Origin: an uncultured beta proteobacterium
GTDB lineage: Bacteria; Pseudomonadota; Gammaproteobacteria; Burkholderiales; Burkholderiaceae_C
DNA: 64,000 nucleotides
Direction: 5' to 3'
Assembly: GCA_903876735.1 (NCBI GenBank)
Contig: CAIRAW010000014.1
Coordinates: 62,001 to 126,000 of the forward strand
Made by a program: the position numbers and the translations under genes
Part shown: piece by piece, positions 20,807 through 29,387 of the stretch
Layout of the letters: each line of letters starts with the position of its first letter
Position numbering within the stretch: position 1 is the stretch's first letter
The notes under the pieces: generated by a model
Databases searched by the model: none
What the model saw: only the letters and a program-made list of their open reading frames with translations
What the model was told of the DNA's origin: nothing

Positions 20807-21043
20807 GACGGAAGGATTCAGGGTGAGACGCAAACTGCGTAAAGGAGCGATGGTAGCGATTTGTGCCGACGCTTTCCCGGATCTGCGCGCCAGCGGGCCA
20901 CACGCATGGAATCCGATCAAGGTCAATGTTGTGTGAAAAAGCCCGTCCCGGCGTGCAGCGCCGCCGTTAAAATTCAGGGTAAACCCGCAGCCACAGAATT
21001 TTTCCGGTTTCGTTTTTCTTTGACTTTTTTACAGGACTTCTTC

Positions 21044-22240
21044 ATGTCACTCTTTACCAATGTCGAAATGGCCCCGCGTGACCCGATTCTGGGTTTGAAT
21101 GAACAATTTGCGGCCGACACCAACCCAAACAAAGTCAACCTCGGCGTTGGTGTTTACTACGACGACAACGGCAAGCTGCCCCTGCTGCAATGCGTGCAAG
21201 CGGCCGAAAAAACCATGATGGACAAGCCCACCGCGCGCGGCTACCTGCCCATCGACGGCATTGTGGCCTATGACGCAGCGGTCAAGTCGCTGGTCTTTGG
21301 CGCGGACAGCGAACCGGTCAAATCGGGTCGCGTTGCCACCATCCAGGCCCTGGGCGGTACCGGTGGCCTCAAGGTTGGCGCCGACTTCCTGCAGCACCTC
21401 AACCCCAAGGCCAAGGTGTTGATCTCGGATCCGAGCTGGGAGAACCACCGCGCCCTGTTCACCAATGCCGGCTTCACGGTTGAAACCTATCCGTACTACG
21501 ACGCGCAGACGCGCAGCCTGAACTTCCCCGGCATGCTTGCGGCCCTGAACGCCGCCGCCGCCGGCACCGTGATCGTGCTGCATGCCTGCTGCCACAACCC
21601 GACCGGCTATGACATCACACCGGCGCAGTGGGATCAGGTGGTTGCCGTCATCAAGGCCAAGCAACTGGTGGCCTTCCTCGACATGGCTTATCAAGGCTTT
21701 GCCAACGGCCTGGCCGAAGATGGCGCTGTGGTGCAGAAATTCGTTGACGCCGGCCTGACCTTCTTTGTTTCGACCAGCTTCAGCAAGAGCTTCAGCCTGT
21801 ACGGTGAGCGCGTCGGCGCCCTGAGCGTCTTGTGCGACAGCAAGGAAGAAGCGGGACGCGTGCTGAGCCAGCTCAAGATCGTGATCCGCACCAACTACAG
21901 CAACCCGCCAACCCATGGCGGCGCCATCGTCGCTGCGGTGCTGGGCAACCCGGAGCTTCGCGCACTGTGGGAGAAGGAACTCGGTGAAATGCGCGTGCGC
22001 ATCAAGGCCATGCGTCAGAAACTGGTCGATGGACTCAAGGCCGCCGGCGTCAAGCAGGACATGAGCTTCATCACAACGCAGATCGGTATGTTCAGCTATT
22101 CGGGCCTCACCAAGGACCAGATGGTGCGCCTGCGCAACGAGTTCGGCGTCTACGGCACCGACACCGGCCGCATGTGCGTGGCCGCCCTGAACAGCAAGAA
22201 CATCAACCACGTCTGCGCATCGATCGCCAAGGTGCTCTAG
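21044..22240 (+). CDS. Aromatic/aspartate aminotransferase (class I)
   Basis: 'MSLFTNVEMAPRDPILGLNEQFAADTNPNKVNLGVGVYYDDNGKLPLL', PLP site 'FFVSTSFSKSFSLYGERVGAL'. Confidence 0.95.
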   Translation: MSLFTNVEMAPRDPILGLNEQFAADTNPNKVNLGVGVYYDDNGKLPLLQCVQAAEKTMMDKPTARGYLPIDGIVAYDAAVKSLVFGADSEPVKSGRVATIQALGGTGGLKVGADFLQHLNPKAKVLISDPSWENHRALFTNAGFTVETYPYYDAQTRSLNFPGMLAALNAAAAGTVIVLHACCHNPTGYDITPAQWDQVVAVIKAKQLVAFLDMAYQGFANGLAEDGAVVQKFVDAGLTFFVSTSFSKSFSLYGERVGALSVLCDSKEEAGRVLSQLKIVIRTNYSNPPTHGGAIVAAVLGNPELRALWEKELGEMRVRIKAMRQKLVDGLKAAGVKQDMSFITTQIGMFSYSGLTKDQMVRLRNEFGVYGTDTGRMCVAALNSKNINHVCASIAKVL

Positions 22241-22277
22241 CACCCGCTCAAACCCGCGTTTGAGACACCGAAAGCGC

Positions 22278-22322
22278 CGGGGTGATGGTAGCGACTCCAT
22301 GAGTCTTGCCAAAATCACCCCG
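22278..22322. other. Strong intergenic stem-loop
   Basis: CGGGGTGAT ... GACT-CCATG-AGTC ... ATCACCCCG, nested complementarity between aminotransferase and PLC-like genes. Confidence 0.55.
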
Positions 22323-22384
22323 TCGTGGGTCCGTCCTGCCACTGGTTCGCTATGATGCGGCCACACTACTGCAACAAGCTGCCC

Positions 22385-23740
22385 ATGAAACGTCTCTGGT
22401 TCTCTCTGACTCTGGCCGGGCTGCTGGCCTTGACAACTGGAAGCGCTCTGGCCTGGAGCAACCATAGCTATGCGGCCTACCGTGCGTTCGAGCGAATGCC
22501 CGAAGTCATCAATGCCGCGCCGGTAGCGGCGGAACCACTCGAAAGCTTTCTGAAGGCACAGGAGAAGGCGATTGAAATCCTGCTTGCCGGCCAGGAAGAC
22601 TGGGCCACCGCGAAGCTCGATTTCTATCCGCCCCGCCCATCAGCGCTGGCTTTCAAGGCTGACCCCGGCCGAACCCTTGAGGCGCGCCGTCAGGCTTTTC
22701 TGATGGCGCTGCGCGTGGCACCCAACAGCAAGTTTGCGCTTTACTTTCAACCCGATCCATGGGGTGATGCAACTGATGCGAGTCGTCTGCTGGCGCACTC
22801 GGCGGTAGACACGCTGCCCGAGCAGCCCAATTCAAGCTACCGCTTTGTCGCCCTCAAGGCGGGTGAAAAAGTTGCGCCGCTGGCAGTGCTGGCCTCGGCT
22901 TGCGACGAACCGGACTACGGCCTGGACATCAATCTGTGGTCGGACAGCCCGTCCGATTGGGGCAAGGTCTACGGTTTCGGGGCGCTGCCCTTCGGCAACC
23001 CGGCGCTGTACTTCTCGACGCAGGCGCCCTTTCACATGGGCTTCTACCATGAAGACCGCGTCATTTACCTGGCAGCACCCTTTGTCAAGAAGACCTTTCC
23101 GCTGCTGCGCGTGCACCAGTACAGCAGTCTGGCTGCGCTGGCATTTCGCAGCGGCCATGCGTATTGGGGCTGGCGCTTCACTGGTCTGGCCTTGCACTAT
23201 GTACAGGACCTGACGCAGCCCTATCACGCCAGCCTGTCGCCGGGCAACGCTTCGGCCAAGCTGATTGGCATCAACCTGTTGGCAATGGCGGGGCTTGCGA
23301 AGATGAAAGACGAGATGATCGTGCTGCTCTCGAACCGCCATCTGGCGCTGGAAAAGTACCAGAATCAGATGATCTACCAGGCAGCCCAGGCCCACTCCGA
23401 AACCAGCATCGAAATATCGCTGCGCAGCAGCGACAAGGACAGCGGCTACCCATCCTGGTCCGACCTGTACCCACGTGACGTGGTCAGCCGCGAATCCCGC
23501 GCGCTGGGGGCTCGCGTTACCGACATCCTGGTTGACACACTGCCGGCGTCTTACGTGTCGGATCCCACATTTGACTTTGGTGTGAAAGAATCTGGCATCG
23601 ATCTGGTGGCAGAAATCGGCCGGCAAGACACCGCCAAACGGTCCCGGCTCGATGCGGCCACGGCCGAACTGATGGGTAATTTTGGCAGCCACAGCCGCAA
23701 CCTGGTGCGGGGCGTGCTCAAGGATTCAACCCAAAAATAG
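22385..23740 (+). CDS. Secreted Zn-dependent phospholipase C / S1-P1 nuclease-like protein
   Basis: Signal peptide ending 'SALA|WSNH'; 'LHYVQDLTQPYHAS' (HxxxD then H at +10), 'RHLALEKY' (HxxxE). Confidence 0.65.
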   Translation: MKRLWFSLTLAGLLALTTGSALAWSNHSYAAYRAFERMPEVINAAPVAAEPLESFLKAQEKAIEILLAGQEDWATAKLDFYPPRPSALAFKADPGRTLEARRQAFLMALRVAPNSKFALYFQPDPWGDATDASRLLAHSAVDTLPEQPNSSYRFVALKAGEKVAPLAVLASACDEPDYGLDINLWSDSPSDWGKVYGFGALPFGNPALYFSTQAPFHMGFYHEDRVIYLAAPFVKKTFPLLRVHQYSSLAALAFRSGHAYWGWRFTGLALHYVQDLTQPYHASLSPGNASAKLIGINLLAMAGLAKMKDEMIVLLSNRHLALEKYQNQMIYQAAQAHSETSIEISLRSSDKDSGYPSWSDLYPRDVVSRESRALGARVTDILVDTLPASYVSDPTFDFGVKESGIDLVAEIGRQDTAKRSRLDAATAELMGNFGSHSRNLVRGVLKDSTQK

Positions 23741-23918
23741 ACGATCCCGGAAGTCCTTGCGACGAAAAGTCGGGGCTTGTCGAGCGCTGTGCCAGCGCTT
23801 TTGGGCCAGGACTTGTACTATCTTGAGAAAATTTGTCAATAATTGGTAGAGTCACTCCAACTGACAGGGTCAAGAACTGTTATATTGCACTGCAACATTT
23901 CCAGAAAGTGAATCTATT

Positions 23919-25307
23919 TTGCTGTACCAACTTTACGAAACCCACCGCTCCTTGATGGAGCCCTTGACCGATCTGGCGCAAACGGCTTCCAAGTTATATG
24001 GCAACCCGCTGTCGCTGGCTGGACAAAATCCGTTCGCACAGCGCCTGTCTGCGGGCTACGACCTGATGCACCGACTGGGCAAGGACTACATCAAGCCCGA
24101 ATTCGGCCTGCGCACGGTTGATGTCGACGGCATTGACGTCGCCATTCATGAGCGTGTGGAGATCAACAAGCCCTTTTGCGAGTTGCGTCGATTCAAGCGT
24201 TTCAGCGATGATCCGGCAACGCTCTCGAAGCTCAAGGGCCAGCCGGCGGTTCTGATCGTGGCGCCTTTGTCGGGCCACTATGCAACGCTGCTGCGTGACA
24301 CGGTCAAGACCATGCTCAAGGACCACAAGGTCTACATCACGGACTGGAAAAACGCGCGCCTGATCCCCTTGTCGGACGGCAAGTTCTCACTGGACGACTA
24401 CATCAACTACGTGCAGGAATTCATTCGCCATCTGCAGGGTCGCTACGGCAATTGCCACGTCATGAGCGTGTGCCAGCCGACCGTGCCCGTACTGGCTGCT
24501 GTTTCACTGATGGCCAGCCGCGGCGAGACGACGCCTTTGAGCATGATCATGATGGGCGGCCCGATCGACGCCCGCAAGTCACCCACAGCCGTCAACAACC
24601 TGGCCATGAGCAAGAGCCATGACTGGTTTGAGCACAACGTGATCTACCGTGTGCCCACCAACTTTGCTGGCGCTGGCCGGCGCGTCTATCCTGGCTTTTT
24701 GCAGCACTCTGGTTTTGTAGCCATGAACCCGAGCAACCACGCCAAGAGCCATTACGCTTATTTTCAGGACCTGATCAAGGGCGATGATGCCAGCACCGAG
24801 GCACACCGCAAGTTCTACGACGAGTACAACGCCGTGCTCGACATGGACGCCGACTACTACCTCGACACCATCAAGGTCGTGTTCCAGGAGTTCAGCCTGG
24901 TCAACGGCACCTGGGACGTCAAAGGCGTGGACGGCAAAGTGGAGCGTGTGCGCCCACAGGACATCACCACGACCGCCATGTTCTCGGTCGAAGGCGAACT
25001 CGACGACATCTCGGGCTCGGGTCAGACCAAGGCGGTCCACGGCATCTGCAGCGGGGTTGTTGCATCGGAGCAAAAACACCTGGAAGTTCCGGGCGCGGGG
25101 CACTATGGCATCTTCGCAGGAAGCCGCTGGCGTGACATCGTCTATCCGCAGGTCAAGACCTTCATCCTCAGGCACCAGCCTGCTGCAGCATCGGTAGCAG
25201 CAGCGCCTGCCACGCCGGCAAGTGTCAAGGCCAAGGCAGTCCAGGCTATCGCGAAGCCGGCCAAGCCGGCAGCCAAAGCCGCCGTCAAGAAGGTTGCACG
25301 CAAATAG
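23919..25307 (+). CDS. phaZ: Intracellular polyhydroxyalkanoate (PHB) depolymerase with basic Lys/Ala/Pro tail
   Basis: 'MLYQLYETHRSLMEPLTDLAQTASKLYGNPLS...' PhaZ family; Cys nucleophile region 'CHVMSVCQPTVPVLAA'. Confidence 0.93.
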   Translation: MLYQLYETHRSLMEPLTDLAQTASKLYGNPLSLAGQNPFAQRLSAGYDLMHRLGKDYIKPEFGLRTVDVDGIDVAIHERVEINKPFCELRRFKRFSDDPATLSKLKGQPAVLIVAPLSGHYATLLRDTVKTMLKDHKVYITDWKNARLIPLSDGKFSLDDYINYVQEFIRHLQGRYGNCHVMSVCQPTVPVLAAVSLMASRGETTPLSMIMMGGPIDARKSPTAVNNLAMSKSHDWFEHNVIYRVPTNFAGAGRRVYPGFLQHSGFVAMNPSNHAKSHYAYFQDLIKGDDASTEAHRKFYDEYNAVLDMDADYYLDTIKVVFQEFSLVNGTWDVKGVDGKVERVRPQDITTTAMFSVEGELDDISGSGQTKAVHGICSGVVASEQKHLEVPGAGHYGIFAGSRWRDIVYPQVKTFILRHQPAAASVAAAPATPASVKAKAVQAIAKPAKPAAKAAVKKVARK

Positions 25308-25309
25308 CC

Positions 25310-25981
25310 ATGGCGGCCGTGGCGGATCGGGTGCTGGCGGCTTTGCCGCAAACCCAGTGCACCCGCTGCGGCTACCCTGACTGCGCCGGCTACGCGCGAG
25401 CGGTCGCATCAGGACAGGCTGCCATCAACCAGTGCCCGCCCGGCGGTGCGCAAGGAATTGAACGGCTGGCCCGCCTCACCGGCCAGCCAATCATCGCCCT
25501 GAACCCGGTCAATGGGGTTGAGGGTCCGCGCAGCACGGTCTTCATCGATGAGAACTGGTGTATCGGTTGCACCCTTTGCATCAAGGTCTGCCCGACTGAC
25601 GCCATCATGGGCAGCAACAAGCTGATGCACTCCGTGCTGGAAGCCTATTGCACGGGTTGCGAGTTGTGCCTGCCGGTCTGCCCGGTTGATTGCATTGAAC
25701 TGGAAAACGTTTCAGGCGCAGCCACCGGTTGGGAGGCATGGTCGCCGGAACTGGCGGATCAGGCACGCAGACGCTATGAATTCAATGTTTTGCGACGCCA
25801 GCGTGCGCATGACGAGAACGCACTAAGGCTTGAAGAAAAGGCCGAGCTCAAGCTGGCTGATCTGGCCGAGCATTCGCGCCACACCGACCCCGTCATACTC
25901 GACAAAAAACGTGCCGTAATCGAAGCGGCCTTGGCACGCTCGCGCGCGCAGCGGGAGTCTGGAAAGAAAAGCGGCGGTTAA
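25310..25981 (+). CDS. RnfB-like soluble electron-transport ferredoxin
   Basis: N-terminal 'LPQTQCTRCGYPDCAGYARAVASGQAAINQCPPGG' and two 4Fe-4S motifs 'CIGCTLCIKVCP', 'CTGCELCLPVCP'. Confidence 0.92.
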   Translation: MAAVADRVLAALPQTQCTRCGYPDCAGYARAVASGQAAINQCPPGGAQGIERLARLTGQPIIALNPVNGVEGPRSTVFIDENWCIGCTLCIKVCPTDAIMGSNKLMHSVLEAYCTGCELCLPVCPVDCIELENVSGAATGWEAWSPELADQARRRYEFNVLRRQRAHDENALRLEEKAELKLADLAEHSRHTDPVILDKKRAVIEAALARSRAQRESGKKSGG

Positions 25982-25995
25982 GCTGCCACCCGCGT

Positions 25996-26454
25996 CTAGC
26001 CCAAGGCGTCGTTGACCTGGTCGTGAAACTCGGCCAGACTGACCGCCGCACCAATTTCGCGCGGCAGCGCGTCGCGCACCGAGAACACGCCGATGATCTT
26101 GCCAGCCGGAGTAACTATCGGCAAATGACGGAAGCCGCGCTCGATCATGATCAGCACCGCGTCCGACACCAGTGTCTCGGGACCAACGCAATAGGGGCTG
26201 CGCGTCATCACGTCGGCAACAGTAGTCGTCTCGGGGTTGAGTGCTTTTGCCAGCACCCGGGTCATCAGGTCACGCTCGGTCACAATGCCCTGCATCACCC
26301 CTGCGCCGTCGATGATCAGGACGCTGCCACAGTTGGCTTTGGTCATGGTGCAGGCTGCATCCCAGATCGTGGCCTGCGGCGCCAGACTGACGGGGTGCCG
26401 TTGCGCCATGGATTGAGAAACGGTACGTTCAGACATGATGCGGCCCCTTTTCAA
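25996..26454 (-). CDS. CBS domain-containing protein
   Basis: Tandem CBS pattern 'GSVLIIDGAGVMQGIVTERDLMTRVL' and 'FRHLPIVTPAGKIIGVFSVRD'. Confidence 0.93.
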   Translation of the reverse strand: MKRGRIMSERTVSQSMAQRHPVSLAPQATIWDAACTMTKANCGSVLIIDGAGVMQGIVTERDLMTRVLAKALNPETTTVADVMTRSPYCVGPETLVSDAVLIMIERGFRHLPIVTPAGKIIGVFSVRDALPREIGAAVSLAEFHDQVNDALG

Positions 26455-26493
26455 ATAACGAGATGAACTTGGCTTGCTGATTGCGCCGCTGGC

Positions 26494-27549
26494 TCAACGC
26501 AGCGATGCGTTGATTTTCTCAAGCGCTGCCGAACCCGGACACAGCAAATCGGCGCCCATGGTGTTGAGTGGTTTTTCGCTGGTATTGAGCGCGGTGTGCA
26601 GGTCAGTCGCCAGCGGATCAATATACAGAAGGCCCGTCACGACTTCGCCGCGCGCCTGGTGCGTCTGCATGTAGCTCATGGCGGCGTAGCGGTCGGTCGG
26701 ATCGTAGTCCGTATGCAGTTTGCGCAGGCGCAGAGTTGTGCCGTCATGCTGCTGAACATCGACCACTTCACCCGGCGCGTACAGCGTGGTGATCTCGCTG
26801 CGCGGTGTGATGAAGTCAATGCGGCTGACTGCGTCATTGTGCTCGCGCACATAGTCGTAACTCTTGGTGCTGCCACCATGGTTATTGAAGGTCACGCAGG
26901 GGCTGATGACGTCGATAAAGGCCGCGCCGCCGTGCGACATGGCGCCCTTGATCAAGGGCACCAGTTGCGCCTTGTCACCGGAAAAACTGCGCGCGACATA
27001 GGTCGCACCCAGTTGCAGGGCCAGCGCCACCAGATCAACCGGGCTGTCGCTGTTGATGACACCCTTCTTGCTCTTGGAACCGCGATCCGCCGTAGCCGAG
27101 AACTGGCCCTTGGTCAGCCCGTAAACGCCGTTGTTTTCAACGATGTAGCACATGCGCACGCCGCGCCGCATGGCATTGGCAAACTGCCCCAGGCCAATCG
27201 AAGCCGAATCGCCGTCGCCTGAGACACCCAGGTACAGCAGATCACGGTTGGCCAGATTGGCACCGGTCAGGGCCGAAGGCATGCGGCCGTGCACGGTATT
27301 GAACCCGTGGGACGCGCCCAGGAAGTAATCAGGCGTCTTGGAACTGCAACCAATGCCGGAGAGCTTGGCGACGCGGTGCGGCTCGATGTCGAGTTCCCAG
27401 CAGGCCTGGATCACGGCGGCGGAAATCGAGTCGTGGCCGCAACCGGCGCACAGCGTGGAGATGCGGCCTTCATAGTCGCGGCGCGTATAACCAACCTTGT
27501 TGGCGGTCAAGGTCGGATGATGCAGTTTGGGTTTTGCGATGTAAGTCAT
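26494..27549 (-). CDS. 2-oxoacid:ferredoxin oxidoreductase, beta subunit (second system)
   Basis: 'STLCAGCGHDSISAAVIQACWELDIEPHRVAKLSGIGCSSKTPDYF', 'GVSGDGDSASIGLGQFANAMRRGVRMCYIVENNGVYGLTKGQ'. Confidence 0.92.
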   Translation of the reverse strand: MTYIAKPKLHHPTLTANKVGYTRRDYEGRISTLCAGCGHDSISAAVIQACWELDIEPHRVAKLSGIGCSSKTPDYFLGASHGFNTVHGRMPSALTGANLANRDLLYLGVSGDGDSASIGLGQFANAMRRGVRMCYIVENNGVYGLTKGQFSATADRGSKSKKGVINSDSPVDLVALALQLGATYVARSFSGDKAQLVPLIKGAMSHGGAAFIDVISPCVTFNNHGGSTKSYDYVREHNDAVSRIDFITPRSEITTLYAPGEVVDVQQHDGTTLRLRKLHTDYDPTDRYAAMSYMQTHQARGEVVTGLLYIDPLATDLHTALNTSEKPLNTMGADLLCPGSAALEKINASLR

Positions 27550-29387
27550 GCGAGTTCCTTCTGCTTGGACGATTTGGCAGCATCCGGTGCCACACTTTTA
27601 CGAATGGCGCCAGCAATGAAGCGCGCCGTGATAGGCGTTCCGTCGTAATGCAGAACCCGCACCAGACGCGCTGGATCGATGTCGAGTTCATTGACGATCA
27701 TGGAATGCATCTGGGCGTCGCGATTCTGTTCGACGATGAACACCTTGTCGTGCTCGGCGATGAAGCGGTTGACCGATTCCGGGAAGGGAAAGGCCTGCAG
27801 ACGCATGGCGTCCAGATGCACGCCTTCAGCGTCCAGCACGTCAAGGGCCTCACGCATGGCCGGCGCGGTAGAACCAAAGTAGATCACGCCCAAGGGTGTC
27901 TTTTGTGAAGCGTTGCGCAGCAGCGGCTGGGGCACCAGGTCGGCCGCCGTCTTGAACTTCTTGAGCAGGCGTTCCATGTTGTAAATGTAGTCCGGTCCGC
28001 GCTCGGAGTAACGGGCGTAGGGGTCACGCGTTGTACCGCGCGTGAAAAAGGCGCCTTTGCTCGGATGGGTACCGGGCAGCGTGCGCCAGGGAATGCCATC
28101 ACCGTCGACATCCTTGTAGCGCCCGAAGTCCTTGCCGGCTTCCAGTTCGGCAGCCGTCATCACCTTGCCGGTGTCGTACTGCTTGGTTACGTCCCAGTCA
28201 AAGGGTTTGCACAGGCGCTGGTTCATGCCGATGTCGAGATCGGTCATGACGAAAATCGGGGTCTGCAAACGGTCGGCCAGGTCCAGCGCCGCCGCCGAAT
28301 GGGTGAAGCACTCGTATGGATCCTGCGGGAACAAGAGCACATGCTTGGTGTCGCCGTGCGATGCGTAGGCGCAGGAAATCAGGTCCGACTGCTGCGTGCG
28401 TGTCGGCATGCCGGTCGAAGGCCCGCCGCGCTGCACGTTGATGATGGTGACCGGGATCTCGGCGAAATAGGCCAGGCCGATGAATTCAGTCATCAGCGAA
28501 ACACCGGGACCCGAGGTCGCGGTGAAAGACCGCGCACCGTTCCAGCCCGCCCCCACGACCATGCCGATCGAAGCCAGTTCATCTTCCGCCTGCACGATGG
28601 CAAAGTTGTGCCGACCCGTCACCGGGTCGATCCGGTATTTGTCGCAATACTTCTGGAAGGCCTCGGGAATCGAGGACGAAGGCGTGATCGGGTACCAGGC
28701 CGCCACCGTAGCGCCACCGTAAATGCAGCCCAGGGCCGCAGCGCTGTTGCCGTCGGTAAAGATCTGATTGCCAACCTTGTCCGACTTGCGCACGCGAATG
28801 CCCAGCGGCGCTTCAATGTGCTTCTTCACATAGTCACGACCCAGATGCAAAGCCTGGATGTTGGACGCCAGCAGGCGCTCCTTGCCCTTGTACTGCTCGG
28901 CAAACAGTTTTTCGAAAACGTCGGCGTCAACGTCGAGCAGAACCGACAGGGCACCAACGTAAATGATGTTTTTGAACAGTTGGCGTTGCCGCGGGTCCTG
29001 GTAGGCAGCATTACTGATTTCGGTCAGCGGCATACCGATGGTATGCACGTCTTTGCGAAACTTCGACTCGGGGATGGGACGCGTGCTGTCATAGAACAGA
29101 TAGCCGCCGGGTTCGATTTCAGCGACGTCGGTATCCCAGGTCTGCGGGTTCATGGCGACCAGCATATCGACCCCACCGCGCCGACCGTGATAGCCTTTTT
29201 CACAGACACGTGCCTCGTACCAGGTCGGCATGCCCTGGATGTTGCTCGGGAAGATGTTGCGTGGACTGACCGGCACGCCCATGCGCATCACGGCCTTGGA
29301 GAACAACTCGTTGGCCGAAGCCGATCCGGAGCCATTGACATTGGCAAACTTGATGACGAAATCGTTAATGGCTTCAATGCGCTTCAT
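27546..29387 (-). CDS. 2-oxoacid:ferredoxin oxidoreductase, fused gamma-alpha subunit (second system)
   Basis: 613 aa; 'ANVNGSGSASANELFSKAVMRMGVPVSPRN', alpha 'GNSAAALGCIYGGATVAAWYPITPSSSIPEAFQ'; 4-nt overlap with beta. Confidence 0.92.
   Translation of the reverse strand: MKRIEAINDFVIKFANVNGSGSASANELFSKAVMRMGVPVSPRNIFPSNIQGMPTWYEARVCEKGYHGRRGGVDMLVAMNPQTWDTDVAEIEPGGYLFYDSTRPIPESKFRKDVHTIGMPLTEISNAAYQDPRQRQLFKNIIYVGALSVLLDVDADVFEKLFAEQYKGKERLLASNIQALHLGRDYVKKHIEAPLGIRVRKSDKVGNQIFTDGNSAAALGCIYGGATVAAWYPITPSSSIPEAFQKYCDKYRIDPVTGRHNFAIVQAEDELASIGMVVGAGWNGARSFTATSGPGVSLMTEFIGLAYFAEIPVTIINVQRGGPSTGMPTRTQQSDLISCAYASHGDTKHVLLFPQDPYECFTHSAAALDLADRLQTPIFVMTDLDIGMNQRLCKPFDWDVTKQYDTGKVMTAAELEAGKDFGRYKDVDGDGIPWRTLPGTHPSKGAFFTRGTTRDPYARYSERGPDYIYNMERLLKKFKTAADLVPQPLLRNASQKTPLGVIYFGSTAPAMREALDVLDAEGVHLDAMRLQAFPFPESVNRFIAEHDKVFIVEQNRDAQMHSMIVNELDIDPARLVRVLHYDGTPITARFIAGAIRKSVAPDAAKSSKQKELA

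Noticed and set aside
21047-22465. 472-aa minus ORF opposite the aminotransferase
   Set aside because: Shadow ORF; composition biased to His/Gly/Gln/Arg, no motif
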